Assembly (NCBI RefSeq): GCF_002216065.1
Contig: NZ_CP022282.1
Coordinates: forward strand, 1,984,001 to 2,048,000
DNA from: Chryseobacterium sp. T16E-39
GTDB lineage: Bacteria > Bacteroidota > Bacteroidia > Flavobacteriales > Weeksellaceae
Direction: 5' to 3'
DNA length: 64,000 nt
Shown piece after piece: positions 28,344 through 38,422 of this stretch. A program made the position numbers and the translations under genes. The first letter of the stretch is position 1. Every line of letters begins with the position of its first letter. Under the pieces are notes generated by a model. The model was not told where the DNA came from. It did not search any database and saw nothing but the letters and a program-made list of their open reading frames with translations.

Positions 28344-30263
28344 ATGAAGATGTTAGATTCTAAAATACCGCAGGGGCCATTGGAACAAAAATGGACTAAT
28401 TATAAAAAAACAGCAAAACTTGTAAATCCCGCCAACCGCAAAAAACTGGACGTTATCGTAGTGGGTACCGGACTAGCAGGGAGCTCTATCGCAGCGTCTT
28501 TAGGGGAAATGGGGTATCATGTGAAATCATTTTGCTTTCAGGACAGCCCGAGAAGAGCCCATTCTGTAGCAGCCCAGGGAGGTGTAAATGCAGCTAAGAA
28601 CTACAAAAATGACGGAGATAGTGTATACAGAATGTTCGTTGACACATTGAAGGGCGGAGATTTCAGAGCCCGGGAAGCGAACGTATACCGTATGGCAGAA
28701 TGTTCATTAAACCTCATCGATCAGGCAGTGGCACAGGGAGTCCCTTTTGGCAGAGAATATGGAGGTTATCTTAATAACCGCTCTTTTGGCGGTGTTCAGG
28801 TAAGCCGCACATTTTATGCACGGGGGCAAACCGGCCAGCAACTGTTACTTGGGGCTTACCAGGCTTTAATGAGACAGGTTGGTAAAAATACAGTACAGCT
28901 ATTTTCCAGACATGAAATGCTTGATCTCGTCATCATCGACGGAAAAGCAAGAGGAATTATTGTCAGAAATTTAGATACCGGAGAGATTGAAAGACATTCA
29001 GCTCATGCTGTTGTACTGGCAACCGGCGGATATGGTAAGATCTATTACCTTTCCACATTAGCCATGGGATGCAATGGATCTGCTATATGGAGAGCACATA
29101 AAAAAGGAGCGCTGATGGCTTCCCCAAGCTGGATTCAGGTACACCCTACTTCACTTCCCCAATCCGGAGATTATCAATCAAAACTTACCCTTATGTCTGA
29201 ATCTCTGCGTAATGATGGCAGAATATGGGTTCCTTTAAAGGAAAATGAGACGAGACCATCTAATGACATTCCTGAAAACGAAAGGGATTATTATCTTGAA
29301 AGAAGATATCCGGCTTTTGGAAATCTGGCTCCCAGAGATATATCATCCAGAGCTGCGAAAGAAAGAATTGATACTGGTTTTGGAATCGGTCCTCTGAAAA
29401 ATGCGGTATATCTCGATTTTTCCAAAGCGATCAGAGAGCAGGGAAAGGAGAAGATCCAGGAAAAATATGGAAACCTGTTTGACATGTATCTTAAAATTAC
29501 AGGCTATGATGCATACAAAGAGCCCATGATGATCTCCCCTTCCGCCCACTTTTCAATGGGAGGTTTATGGGTAGATTATGAACTGATGACCACTATTCCG
29601 GGATTGTTTGCTTTAGGTGAAGCCAATTTTGCAGATCATGGAGCCAACAGACTGGGCGCTAACTCTCTTCTTCAGGCTTCTGTAGATGGTTATTTTATAG
29701 CCCCTTACACCATTGCTAATTATCTCTCTAATGAAATTCATACCGGTAAAATATCAACGGAAGATCCGGCATTTGAAAAAGCTGAAAATGCAGTCAAGCA
29801 ACAAATTGAAGACTTAATTAATATCAAGGGCACAAAAACCGTTGATCATTATCATAAAACCTTAGGAAAGTTGCTTTATGATTACTGTGGATTAGCCAGA
29901 AATAAAGAAGGTCTGAAATATGCCATTGAAGAAATACAGAAACTTAAAGCAGAATTCTATAAAAATGTAAGGGTTTCCGGACATGGAAATAACATGAATA
30001 CCGAGTTGGAAAAAGCGGGCCGTGTTGCCGACTATTTTGAAATCGGCGAGCTGATGTGTTATGATGCCCTTACCAGAAATGAATCCTGTGGTGCCCATTT
30101 CCGTGAAGAATATCAAACTCCGGACGGAGAAGCCCTGAGAAATGATTCTGAATTCCAGTTTATTTCTGCATGGGCGTGGACTGGTGAAAATCAGGAACCT
30201 GAATTAATTAAAGAACCGCTTGTATTTGAAGAAATACAACCCACCGTAAGAAGCTATAAATAA
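28344..30263 (+). CDS. sdhA: Succinate dehydrogenase/fumarate reductase flavoprotein subunit
   Basis: 639 residues. FAD dinucleotide motif [10 protein letters not shown]; covalent FAD ligand His73 in [14 protein letters not shown]; substrate residues in [23 protein letters not shown] and APRDISSRA; capping-domain and C-terminal motifs [11 protein letters not shown] and [11 protein letters not shown]. Oxidises succinate to fumarate. Type B architecture of Bacteroidota. A second in-frame ATG lies at 28350. Confidence 0.95.
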   Translation: MKMLDSKIPQGPLEQKWTNYKKTAKLVNPANRKKLDVIVVGTGLAGSSIAASLGEMGYHVKSFCFQDSPRRAHSVAAQGGVNAAKNYKNDGDSVYRMFVDTLKGGDFRAREANVYRMAECSLNLIDQAVAQGVPFGREYGGYLNNRSFGGVQVSRTFYARGQTGQQLLLGAYQALMRQVGKNTVQLFSRHEMLDLVIIDGKARGIIVRNLDTGEIERHSAHAVVLATGGYGKIYYLSTLAMGCNGSAIWRAHKKGALMASPSWIQVHPTSLPQSGDYQSKLTLMSESLRNDGRIWVPLKENETRPSNDIPENERDYYLERRYPAFGNLAPRDISSRAAKERIDTGFGIGPLKNAVYLDFSKAIREQGKEKIQEKYGNLFDMYLKITGYDAYKEPMMISPSAHFSMGGLWVDYELMTTIPGLFALGEANFADHGANRLGANSLLQASVDGYFIAPYTIANYLSNEIHTGKISTEDPAFEKAENAVKQQIEDLINIKGTKTVDHYHKTLGKLLYDYCGLARNKEGLKYAIEEIQKLKAEFYKNVRVSGHGNNMNTELEKAGRVADYFEIGELMCYDALTRNESCGAHFREEYQTPDGEALRNDSEFQFISAWAWTGENQEPELIKEPLVFEEIQPTVRSYK

Positions 30264-30275
30264 AAAACAGAAATT

Positions 30276-31025
30276 ATGGATTTACATCTTAAAATATGGA
30301 GACAGAAAGACAAAAGCACTGAAGGAAAGCTGGTAAATTATGATTTAAAAGAATTGAATTCCCATATGTCTTTTCTTGAGATGCTTGATACCTTAAATGA
30401 AAAACTCATCACTGAAGGAGAAGAGCCGGTAGAATTTGATCACGACTGTCGTGAAGGCATCTGTGGACAATGTGGAATGATGATCAATGGTTTAGCCCAT
30501 GGTCCGTTGGAAAACACAACTACATGTCAGCTTCACCTCCGTTCCTTTAAAGACGGGGAAACCATTGTCATAGAACCGTTCCGTGCTGAAGCATTTCCAA
30601 TAAAGAGAGATTTGAAGGTAGACCGCTCTGCATTCGACAGAATTATTTCTTCAGGAGGTTTTGTATCCGTGAATACGGGACAAGCTCCGGATGCAACCGC
30701 AATAGCGGTCACTCACCAGGTCGCTGAAGAGGCTTTTGATTCTGCCGCCTGCATCGGATGTGGTGCCTGTGTGGCCACCTGTAAAAATGCAAGTGCAGCA
30801 TTGTTTACCTCTGCTAAAATCAGTCATATGGCGTTGCTTCCGCAAGGAAAAGAAGAAAGGAGCGAACGTGTTCTTAAAATGGTCCGGCAGATGGATAAGG
30901 AATTATTTGGCCACTGCTCTAATACGGAAGCCTGTGAAGTGGAATGTCCACAAGGAATCTCTGTCCTCAATATAGCCCGAATGAACTATGAATACAGCAG
31001 AGCTATGTTCTTTGGAAAAAAATAA
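30276..31025 (+). CDS. sdhB: Succinate dehydrogenase/fumarate reductase iron-sulfur subunit
   Basis: 249 residues. [2Fe-2S] ligands Cys58, Cys63, Cys66 and Cys84 ([12 protein letters not shown]...TTTC); [4Fe-4S] motif [11 protein letters not shown]; further cluster cysteines in [14 protein letters not shown]. It passes electrons from FAD to the quinone site. Last gene of the porin-transporter-SdhCAB operon; a long hairpin follows. Confidence 0.95.
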   Translation: MDLHLKIWRQKDKSTEGKLVNYDLKELNSHMSFLEMLDTLNEKLITEGEEPVEFDHDCREGICGQCGMMINGLAHGPLENTTTCQLHLRSFKDGETIVIEPFRAEAFPIKRDLKVDRSAFDRIISSGGFVSVNTGQAPDATAIAVTHQVAEEAFDSAACIGCGACVATCKNASAALFTSAKISHMALLPQGKEERSERVLKMVRQMDKELFGHCSNTEACEVECPQGISVLNIARMNYEYSRAMFFGKK

Positions 31026-31037
31026 TCAAAACACATA

Positions 31038-31083
31038 AGCAAAGAATGAATAGTAATTATAAAAGTACCATTCATTCTTTGCT
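31038..31083. terminator. Long hairpin between converging genes
   Basis: Fourteen-bp perfect stem AGCAAAGAATGAAT / ATTCATTCTTTGCT with an 18-nt loop, between sdhB and the cyclase gene. It has no T run, so it may act as a processing or weak termination signal. Confidence 0.6.
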
Positions 31084-31090
31084 CCTGATG

Positions 31091-31864
31091 TTAAGAATTA
31101 AGTATCGCCACAACCCTTGCCGGCGCAGCAGAACCACCTACAATCTTCAATGGAAATACACATATTTTAAATCCGGAAGCCGGTAATGCACCAAGGTTAG
31201 TAAGTTGCTCTATATGTAAATATTCTTTTTCTATACCGACACGATGTGCCTCCCAGAAATACTCAGGGTCGTTCATCTCCTTTGCTTTTTTAGCCATAAA
31301 TTTTAATGGCAGATCCCAACCCCACTGATCGATGCCCATTACTTTTACCCCTTGATCAATCAGCCATTCGGTGGCTTCTTTACTCATTCCTGTTCCTTTT
31401 TCTACAAAATCCGGGGTTCCCATCATCTTGTCCCTTCCTGTTTTGATAAGGACAATATTACCTTCTTCAATCGTAATGCTGTTTTTATCAAGATCTTTTT
31501 TGAGATCCTCTATTGTAATGGCTACAAAATCTTCCTTATGAGTGCAATCAATTACAATTCCTTCTCCATAGCACCATTCCAAAGGAATCTGGTCAATTGT
31601 TTTAGCCGGCTTTCCCTCAACCACGGGACCATAATGCCATGGAGCATCAATATGAGTGGTCGAATGAAGTCCCATATTTTTGATGGTATCATCTGCCCAG
31701 CCTGTCCAGTTTTTAGGAAAAAGTTTTGATGGAAGTTGTAGAGCCAGCCGGATAAGCCAGTGTGCTCTTTTGTGGGGTTTATGTTTGATCTTTACTTTCA
31801 TAAACCAGGGGTCTCCGGCATTATATTGAATAGGCTTTGATAAATCGATTATTGTAGGTTTCAT
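31091..31864 (-). CDS. Cyclase-family metal-dependent hydrolase (kynurenine formamidase-like)
   Basis: 257 residues. The metal motif of this family appears as STTHIDAPWHYGP (HxxxHxDxxxH type), and WLIDQGVKVMGIDQWGWD follows as in related proteins. Members hydrolyse formamides or cyclic substrates using Mn or Zn. No tryptophan-degradation genes are adjacent, so the substrate stays open. Confidence 0.85.
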   Translation of the reverse strand: MKPTIIDLSKPIQYNAGDPWFMKVKIKHKPHKRAHWLIRLALQLPSKLFPKNWTGWADDTIKNMGLHSTTHIDAPWHYGPVVEGKPAKTIDQIPLEWCYGEGIVIDCTHKEDFVAITIEDLKKDLDKNSITIEEGNIVLIKTGRDKMMGTPDFVEKGTGMSKEATEWLIDQGVKVMGIDQWGWDLPLKFMAKKAKEMNDPEYFWEAHRVGIEKEYLHIEQLTNLGALPASGFKICVFPLKIVGGSAAPARVVAILNS

Positions 31865-31951
31865 AGGACAAAATAATGGAAAAAAAGGGAATTGACCATC
31901 GGCAAATTGTTAAATTATGAACTGTTGACCGGTAAATGGGCAAAAAAGCAA

Positions 31952-31975
31952 AAGGGCAAAATTGCTTTTGCCCTT
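31952..31975 (-). terminator. Rho-independent terminator for the minus strand
   Basis: Perfect ten-bp stem AAGGGCAAAA / TTTTGCCCTT with loop TTGC. On the minus strand it is followed by a T-rich stretch and lies downstream of the nucleoid-associated protein gene. Confidence 0.7.
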
Positions 31976-32009
31976 CTTACTTATTTATCTTATCCTGTAA
32001 TCCGCATTT

Positions 32010-32108
32010 GACAGTTTTACAATTTCGCAATTTTACAGTTTTACAATTTTACAATTTAACGATTCCGCAATTCAGCGATTTTGCCTTTTCGCCCTTTCGC
32101 CTCTCAAC
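32010..32108. repeat. Degenerate 9-10-bp tandem repeat tract
   Basis: The stretch repeats units like ACAGTTTTAC, AATTTCGCA, ATTTTACAG and AATTCAGCG with drift. It lies in the spacer between the nucleoid-associated protein and cyclase genes. Any reading frame across it is low complexity and not taken as a gene. Confidence 0.5.
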
Positions 32109-32112
32109 TCCC

Positions 32113-33126
32113 CTACACTTCCTTATCAAAATACAACATATAGAACTTCCCTTTCTCGTCCTGTCCCTGCTCCAGCATTTTTCGGTCTCCATGGATATAG
32201 ATATGGAAATTCTTGTCTAATTTAATGATACTTTTAAAATGTCGCTGGGTCTTTTTAACCGCGGCTTCGCTGATTGGAAACTCTTCTGCTATGTTGATCT
32301 GCATATCCTGTTCGTAATCTGTTTTAAAATTGACGAAGCTTTCAATCACATGTTGATCACCCAATACTTCGGTTGCAAAATCATCGAGCTTAAATTCTTC
32401 TTTTTCTTTAAAGAAATTAATCGATTTATTTAAAAAGTCGGCCTGGTCCGCTTTAGAAACTTCAAACTCCTGAGGAAGCTGTTTTGTAATATAATCTTTA
32501 TAGACCATTAAAGCCTCCTGAGTATGGAAATATTCGTCATCACGCTGTTTTACTTTTAAGAAATCTTCAAACCAGTAATACATATCCCCGTTTTTGTTAT
32601 TGTCTACTACAGACAATACATACCCGTTCTCTTTGTGGTTATTGTAAATCAGCGCAGCTTTATCAATTTTTGACAATCCGATCCCCTGATCTTTTTCCAA
32701 TGCAAAAGTTTCTTCCTGCGGAAATATTTTTAAGAAAGATTCTCTTTTTTCAGTTTTAAAAATTCCAATTTTATCCACTTTCTCATCACCTTCCCTCTCA
32801 TCTTCAAAGAAAACAATAAACAACTCTCCACCCTGAACTCTTGGGTTCTCTGCAGCTTCAAAAAGATGCTTAGCGATATTTTCAGCTTCCCAAAGGAACT
32901 TAGCTTTATCCTCAAAAATTTCCGTTACGGAACTGTAGACAGGATTATTCACTAAATAAGTATCACTATAAAACTGGTACGTTTCCTCTGTTTTAAAAGA
33001 ACCTAAAAAGTAATCTTCAAGCATCTCTGCCATCCCTTCTTCCAGCTGCAATTCCTCCTGAGAAAGTATTAAAGACTCTCCGTTGATCTTATTTCCTACT
33101 CTGTGTACTATAATTTTTGAAAACAT
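32113..33126 (-). CDS. Nucleoid-associated protein (YejK/NdpA family)
   Basis: 337 residues starting MFSKIIVHRVGNK, with EGMAEMLEDYFLGSF, GGELFIVFFEDE and KAALIYNNHKENGYVLS typical of the family, and DKNFHIYIHGDR near the C-terminus. Homologues coat the nucleoid and bind RNA polymerase; in Bacteroidota the role is not well defined. Monocistronic, terminator downstream. Confidence 0.9.
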   Translation of the reverse strand: MFSKIIVHRVGNKINGESLILSQEELQLEEGMAEMLEDYFLGSFKTEETYQFYSDTYLVNNPVYSSVTEIFEDKAKFLWEAENIAKHLFEAAENPRVQGGELFIVFFEDEREGDEKVDKIGIFKTEKRESFLKIFPQEETFALEKDQGIGLSKIDKAALIYNNHKENGYVLSVVDNNKNGDMYYWFEDFLKVKQRDDEYFHTQEALMVYKDYITKQLPQEFEVSKADQADFLNKSINFFKEKEEFKLDDFATEVLGDQHVIESFVNFKTDYEQDMQINIAEEFPISEAAVKKTQRHFKSIIKLDKNFHIYIHGDRKMLEQGQDEKGKFYMLYFDKEV

Positions 33127-33329
33127 TTTTGATTTTTATGGATTGCAAAGATATTAATAATATCAAATATCAAACAGCATTTCATTCTGATAATAACCTT
33201 ATCATTTTGAAATGATTTTAAACCTAAAAAACGAAACATCAAATCAGTAAAACACTGAATTATAGCAATTTAAACAAAACACATTTCTAAAGGAATACAA
33301 TTGGCATCATCATTCTCAAAACATAAAAA

Positions 33330-33494
33330 ATGGACTTAAAGACTTTAAACAGAATCGACAGATTAAGAAGATTAAAAAGCAGAGGACCAAAAACCCCAAA
33401 ATGGATGAAACCTTATCATATGCTTTTCATCGCGTTCTTAGTGATCTTTATTTTTGGAGGATTTATAAAATTTTTAGAACAAAACCATTATTAA
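33330..33494 (+). CDS. Single-helix basic membrane peptide, copy 1
   Basis: 54 residues: a basic N-terminus (RLRRLKSRGPKTPKW) then one membrane helix (LFIAFLVIFIFGGFIKFL). It ends one base before the start of the helical-protein gene at 33496, so the two are translationally linked. A second pair of the same design follows at 33985-34568. Function unknown. Confidence 0.6.
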   Translation: MDLKTLNRIDRLRRLKSRGPKTPKWMKPYHMLFIAFLVIFIFGGFIKFLEQNHY

Positions 33495-33495
33495 T

Positions 33496-33852
33496 ATGAA
33501 CTATTTACAAGCCGTTCAGGAGATTACAGAAGTAATTCCTGGTATTCAGTACGAATTAGATGAAAACAAGACACAGAGTTCTTATCATGCCATGAACACT
33601 TTTACAGATCATATCAAAAGAATGATCCGCCAAAATGAAAGAACACTCTTATTTAAAAGCTTAAAGAAGATGAGTAACATCTATAAAAATGGAGATGCTA
33701 TGCTTAAAAGTGCTATAGAGTGTACATTTATTTATTCACTGGATAATGTTACTCGTTTTTGTAGTGAAGAATACCGAAAAGCGATCTTTAATCACATGTC
33801 TCTGGATTTACAGAAAATATATGCCAAACAAATATATACCCATGGCATATAA
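33496..33852 (+). CDS. All-helical protein of unknown function, copy 1 (DUF7674-like)
   Basis: 118 residues, predicted all alpha. It is a paralogue of the product at 34170: HIKRMIRQN / YLKNLLRES, KMSNIYKNGDA / LMEGIYRNADS, and MSLDLQKIYAKQ / MPMNFQEIYLEQ align in order. The DUF7674 name is from memory and tentative. Coupled to the upstream membrane peptide. Confidence 0.65.
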   Translation: MNYLQAVQEITEVIPGIQYELDENKTQSSYHAMNTFTDHIKRMIRQNERTLLFKSLKKMSNIYKNGDAMLKSAIECTFIYSLDNVTRFCSEEYRKAIFNHMSLDLQKIYAKQIYTHGI

Positions 33853-33984
33853 TGGCAGTGATTCCAAAATAAATGAACATTTGTCATTTTTCAAATCTTT
33901 TTTGAAATAAAACATTTCTGAAAATCTGACACTTTATTTTTTTATTACATTTTTCAACTATTTCATTACACAATTCTCATCATT

Positions 33985-34116
33985 ATGAAAACAAAAATCA
34001 GAAAACAATTCGATTGGAAACAGTGGAAAGAGTCGAATTCCAGACACAATATTGAAATATTAGCCACTCACATAGCATTGCTTATTGGCGTATTTATTTT
34101 TGCAGCATGTTTATAA
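33985..34116 (+). CDS. Single-helix basic membrane peptide, copy 2
   Basis: 43 residues: basic N-terminus (KTKIRKQFDWKQWKE) then one membrane helix (LATHIALLIGVFIFAACL). It has the same layout and gene position as the peptide at 33330, 53 bases before the second helical-protein gene. Confidence 0.55.
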   Translation: MKTKIRKQFDWKQWKESNSRHNIEILATHIALLIGVFIFAACL

Positions 34117-34169
34117 GTTTGGTACAATTTTGGCGGCACTAAAAGTGTTTGAAAAATAAAATATTATTT

Positions 34170-34568
34170 ATGATGAACGAGCCAATGCAAACTATGAATG
34201 AAGAGACAGCTGTTGAGTATTTAAAATTTTTCTATCCCACTCTTAGAAGTGAAATTACTCAGTTATCGGTGCAAAAAAACTTTGCAGGTATTATCCAATC
34301 AACTGTAAACTACTTAAAGAACCTTTTGAGGGAATCTAAAATTAATATTATCGGCCATCACATCAAGCTGATGGAAGGGATTTATAGAAATGCCGATTCC
34401 TATGTAAAAGACATTATTGAAAATCTTTTTGTGCGGTCTTTTGAAAGTTTCAAAAAGCACACTAAAATACAGCACTGGAATGTTATTTTTCAGTCGATGC
34501 CTATGAATTTCCAGGAGATCTATCTGGAACAGCAAAAAAAAGATCAAATATTTTTTGGTAAAAAATAA
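34170..34568 (+). CDS. All-helical protein of unknown function, copy 2 (DUF7674-like)
   Basis: 132 residues from ATG 34170; a TTG seven codons upstream and an ATG at 34173 are alternatives. Paralogue of 33496-33852 by aligned segments (see that entry). Cytoplasmic, no signal. Terminator follows. Possible roles include regulation or partner of the membrane peptide; nothing in the sequence decides this. Confidence 0.65.
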   Translation: MMNEPMQTMNEETAVEYLKFFYPTLRSEITQLSVQKNFAGIIQSTVNYLKNLLRESKINIIGHHIKLMEGIYRNADSYVKDIIENLFVRSFESFKKHTKIQHWNVIFQSMPMNFQEIYLEQQKKDQIFFGKK

Positions 34569-34575
34569 TTAAAAC

Positions 34576-34613
34576 AAAACACCCCAGGATCAATTGATCC
34601 TGGGGTGTTTTTA
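34576..34613. terminator. Bidirectional rho-independent terminator
   Basis: Long palindrome centred on AATT with arms ACACCCCAGGATC / GATCCTGGGGTGT flanked by A and T runs, between converging genes. Confidence 0.92.
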
Positions 34614-34629
34614 TTATATAATAGTTTTC

Positions 34630-35151
34630 TTATTGCGTTTTTTTCTTTACAAAAACTTTCTGAATTACTGCAAGTTCCTGCTTATTCAATTTTGTAGTTT
34701 TTTCCAGTTTTGCTAAAAATACATCTACTTCTTCAGGAGTTGCCGGAGATCCCAGATTTTCTCCTTTGTCATTAAAAGAATCTGCCAGAACTTCACCTTT
34801 AGGGTTTAATACCAACCAAAAAGGAAGGCCGGCATTTTCACCTTTATACTTATTCATTATTTCCTGTCCGCCTGGATTCTCAAGAGCTTTTTTTTCTCCT
34901 CTTTCCTGAACATCTACATAAGCAGTCACATAGTTTTTATCAAAAAGAGGTTTTGTTTCAGGAAGATTCATATTTTTCTCCATCAATTTACACCACTGGC
35001 ACCATGAAGCATGAAAAACCAGGAGCACATTTTTATTCTCTTTTTTGGCTTCAGTTAACGCCTTATTTAAAACAACATCTGCTTTTTCCTGTGCAAAGCT
35101 GAACTGAAATAACAGTACAGTAAGAACCAGAATAATTTTAGAATATTTCAT
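34630..35151 (-). CDS. Exported thioredoxin-fold protein (DsbD C-terminal-like)
   Basis: 173 residues with signal peptide (to SFAQ). Thioredoxin fold with redox motif HASWCQWCKLME (WCxWC), cis-Pro region GLPFWLVLNPKGE, and a C-terminal helix. It should act as a periplasmic thiol-disulfide oxidoreductase. Stand-alone gene. Confidence 0.88.
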   Translation of the reverse strand: MKYSKIILVLTVLLFQFSFAQEKADVVLNKALTEAKKENKNVLLVFHASWCQWCKLMEKNMNLPETKPLFDKNYVTAYVDVQERGEKKALENPGGQEIMNKYKGENAGLPFWLVLNPKGEVLADSFNDKGENLGSPATPEEVDVFLAKLEKTTKLNKQELAVIQKVFVKKKTQ

Positions 35152-35278
35152 TTGAATTTTATTTAAAATTTAACTAAACGAATGTACTTATTTTTCTTTT
35201 TACTTTAGAGTAAATTCTATTGGTTAATATTTCAAAATAATAATTAAATACTAAATTTGATTCAATACAAATAATGCT

Positions 35279-35857
35279 ATGAAACTAAAAATAGTTTTTA
35301 TCTTTTTCTTTCCTTTTTTTAATGCTCAGATTTCAAATAATGTAAAACTGCTAGCAAAGAGTTTGGATACCATTTCCTACGCTGAATCACCTCATATTGA
35401 CATAGATGGCCGGGAGAGTAAGATTTATAATTATTTTAAAAAACTATCGAAAATAGCTAATAATGATGAGCTTTATTTTTTTGCAAAACACGGAAGCAAT
35501 TCATTAAGAATTTATTCAAGTCAGGAGTTATTCAAAAGAAATGATAAGAGATTTCTGACAATTTATCGTATTTATTCTAAAAATCCATTATTAATAACCT
35601 ATCAATCAGGTTGTGTAAAATCAAAAAAAAATATTACGCAATTATTGACTGATGAAGTGTCTGCTACCGAAGAAATTCTTACAATGAGAGATGAATTGGC
35701 GAGAAAGAATAAAGGCAATAAATTAGAAAATTTCATGAAAAAAACTTTAATAGATCTTGAAGAAAATTATAAGAATCTTACACGAAAGGATTTGAGGTTT
35801 TATAAAATAGAAATGGAAAAAATAGACCAACAAAATAGTATGGGAAAATTGCCCTAG
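35279..35857 (+). CDS. Secreted protein of unknown function
   Basis: 192 residues with signal peptide ending near FNAQ. The mature part is basic and helical with NDELYFFAKHGSNSLRIYSSQELFKR and a single Cys (YQSGCVKS). No family recognised. Convergent with the acyltransferase gene. Confidence 0.55.
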   Translation: MKLKIVFIFFFPFFNAQISNNVKLLAKSLDTISYAESPHIDIDGRESKIYNYFKKLSKIANNDELYFFAKHGSNSLRIYSSQELFKRNDKRFLTIYRIYSKNPLLITYQSGCVKSKKNITQLLTDEVSATEEILTMRDELARKNKGNKLENFMKKTLIDLEENYKNLTRKDLRFYKIEMEKIDQQNSMGKLP

Positions 35858-35898
35858 ACAAAAATTGCTCTAAATAGAAAACACTTAAATCAATCAAA

Positions 35899-35946
35899 AC
35901 TTCCAAAACAAAGTAACAATCAAATCCATTGTTTTGTTTTGGAAGT
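35899..35946. terminator. Hairpin between converging genes
   Basis: Thirteen-bp stem ACTTCCAAAACAA / TTGTTTTGGAAGT around a 22-nt spacer. It could end either neighbouring transcript. Confidence 0.6.
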
Positions 35947-35986
35947 CCTAATTGAAAAAATATTTTTATTTCTTAAAATCACCGTT

Positions 35987-37096
35987 TTATTTCAAAACAG
36001 CTTCATCAGTTGAGATTCGACGAAACATAATCAACGGTTTCTTCTTTCTTAGGAGGTCTAAGGAGATCTGAACTGAAAACGTTAGAATCATGTAAAGTAC
36101 GATCAATAAAAATACGAACCCTATTCCGTGTTGTCTATATCCAAAGATCCCCTTACCCCAAGATATTAATATCCATTGTATCATATACATTGACGTTAGA
36201 TTTCTACTGCAATACTTTAAAATTCTCATAAAAGCATTTTCTTTCATCTTTAAGGATATATTAAAAATTGCCCATAGAAAAATCAATGTCCATCCTGCAA
36301 AATAAATTACCCCACCAGGTCCCATGTGGTAAAAACCACCATAATTATAGTCTCCGTATAGAAAAACCAGAGGCGCTCCAACAGCAATGAACAAGAGCCC
36401 TACATATAACATATTCTTAAATAACTTTTTACTGTCATAATTGGTCTCCTGAAACCATTTACCAAAAAACATCCCAATAATGATAAAAGACATCCATGGA
36501 AAGACTGGAAAATAGACATTAGCAGGAAAATCGTTGCTAAAAAAAAGATCTGAGATATAATTAAGAACCGGATAATCCATATTAATTCCACTTATCTCTT
36601 TCGACACTAATGCTATTAATAATCCAATAGCCAGAATACCAAATTTATTTTTCACATACTTTCTGATAAATCCAACAAACAGTAAAGATATTCCGGCCAA
36701 TTGTAAAATATCACCTAATAATACCAAATACAAATATTGTTGTTCTATGGGACCATGCCATCCAAACTTTTGAATGAAGTCTTCGGAAGCAAAACCAAAA
36801 ATAACGGGAATAATGAATTTCATAAAATTCATGAAAAAAGCAGCCAGTAAAAGGAGCCCTCCCCGTTTTATTGAACTTTTAAGACTTTGATGACTGGAAG
36901 TCATAAAGGTGATCCCCATACAGATCAGAAAAATAGAAGTTCCTCTGCCCAAAAAGACAATAAAGCCCCCAATAGCGGTTTCAGATCGTGATTGTACATT
37001 TGCATTGATGAGCAAGGTATGTATAATAATCATCCCTATAACACTCATTCCTTTGATCAAATCCAGTGCTACAATTCTTTTACTTTGTTGTTCCAT
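35987..37096 (-). CDS. Multi-pass membrane acyltransferase-like protein (DUF1624/HGSNAT-like)
   Basis: 369 residues with about ten membrane helices. It starts RIVALDLIKGMSVIGMIIIHT, the hallmark of the DUF1624/heparan-alpha-glucosaminide acetyltransferase-type and acyltransferase-3 superfamily, with His21 of IIHT a possible catalytic residue. It may transfer an acyl group to an extracytoplasmic sugar or lipid. Monocistronic. Confidence 0.75.
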   Translation of the reverse strand: MEQQSKRIVALDLIKGMSVIGMIIIHTLLINANVQSRSETAIGGFIVFLGRGTSIFLICMGITFMTSSHQSLKSSIKRGGLLLLAAFFMNFMKFIIPVIFGFASEDFIQKFGWHGPIEQQYLYLVLLGDILQLAGISLLFVGFIRKYVKNKFGILAIGLLIALVSKEISGINMDYPVLNYISDLFFSNDFPANVYFPVFPWMSFIIIGMFFGKWFQETNYDSKKLFKNMLYVGLLFIAVGAPLVFLYGDYNYGGFYHMGPGGVIYFAGWTLIFLWAIFNISLKMKENAFMRILKYCSRNLTSMYMIQWILISWGKGIFGYRQHGIGFVFLLIVLYMILTFSVQISLDLLRKKKPLIMFRRISTDEAVLK

Positions 37097-37542
37097 AATT
37101 TTCTTAGTTTTTAATAAGGTCCACTATATTTATCACTGATAAAAAATGCTAAAAAATTGCTGACAGCCTATTTCTATCGCGACATATAGGCTTTATTATC
37201 TCATTGTTTTTATTTATTAAAGCAGAATAATTCGTCTTTTCACAAGTGAAATTGTTCTACCTGATTTTTCAATTTTTTGTTATCTTTTTAGATGTATTTT
37301 TATTTATTCTAAATAAAGGCAAATATACAGATAAAAAGAATATATTTTATTTTCTTGTTAAAATTTGATCATCCATTTATAATCCGACATTCTACATAAA
37401 AAATCACCAAGTTCGCATACTATCAAAATCACCAAAATAGAGTCTTGCACCATCATTTTACTTCAGCTTTTTTTGTAATTTAGATTAAAAGAAAACCATT
37501 AGTTCGTGAAACAAATGAACTCCATTTCTAATCCCCATAAAA
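37097..37542. other. 446-bp AT-rich spacer
   Basis: It separates the divergent acyltransferase and AraC-like genes. No gene, strong hairpin or clear TAnnTTTG promoter was seen. Confidence 0.5.
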
Positions 37543-38330
37543 ATGATTGATGTAAAAAAATATTCAAGACAAACAGGATCTTCAGCACCAAAACGGGTCA
37601 TCAAATACACTTTATTTTGGTGCAATAGCGGACGTGCCGAAATTCTGATTGATGAAAATGTATTTATTCTGGAAGCAGCCCAAACTGTAACCATTACATC
37701 CGGACAGTATCATCAGTTAAAATCGGTGGAAGGAGAACTAACTGCACTTGAATTCACGCTTGATTTTTTTTGTAAAAACGATAGTGATATTGAACTGATT
37801 TTTCATAATGGATTATTCTGTCATTTCGGAATGAATGAAATGATAAGTGTTCATCAACCTTCTTTTTTTCAGAAACACTTGACCTCATTGAAAAAGAGAT
37901 CCGCGAAAAACCATATCAGTATTTAATCTCTACACATTCTCTGGTTGAATTACTACTTATAGAAATCAACCGTAGTAAAATTGCCAATGGAGATGAGATC
38001 TGGAAGCCGGATGCCTTATTTCTAAAATTCCTCGAAAGTGTTCGGAATAATTTTCAAAACAATTATCAGGTTTCCCGTTTTGCCGATCTGTTGACAACCA
38101 CTGAATCTAAGCTCAATGAAGTTTCAAAACTTCACACCAATAAAACAGCACAAAATGTGATCTACAGCCTTATTATTTCCGAAGCCAAAAGGCTTCTTCT
38201 TTATGAAAAGCTATCTATAAAAGAAATCGCTTATCAACTGGGCTTTAATGATCCTTTTTATTTTTCAAATTTCTTCAAAAAACATACTCAACAATCACCA
38301 AAAGACTATCAGAAAACAGTGAAAAGTTAA
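37543..38330 (+). pseudogene. AraC-family regulator with a frameshift in a T7 tract
   Basis: Two frames join into one ~262-residue AraC regulator. Residues 1-109 form a cupin-like sensor domain (to VHQPSFF). After the T run at 37863-37869 the frame must shift by one base to continue SETLDLIEKEIREKPYQYL and reach the C-terminal domain (FADLLTTTESKLNEVSKL, IKEIAYQLGFNDPFYFSNFFKKH). One T fewer than needed for continuity. It is either a broken gene, a phase-variable tract or a base-calling error. It precedes DoxX and cupin genes, probably its targets. Confidence 0.85.
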
Positions 38331-38422
38331 ATATTATATGTTTTTTCCGGAATTGTCTATTCTTTGAGCCATAGCTTTCACTGAACTTTGTACCTATAAT
38401 TGATCACATAAAAATTATAAGT

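Noticed and set aside
31936..32220. 94-residue open frame on the plus strand
   Set aside because: It runs through a terminator and a degenerate short repeat tract and overlaps the 3' end of the nucleoid-associated protein gene.
37543..38330. Two separate small genes
   Set aside because: The N-terminal sensor half and C-terminal DNA-binding half join into one AraC protein after a single-base shift at a T run.
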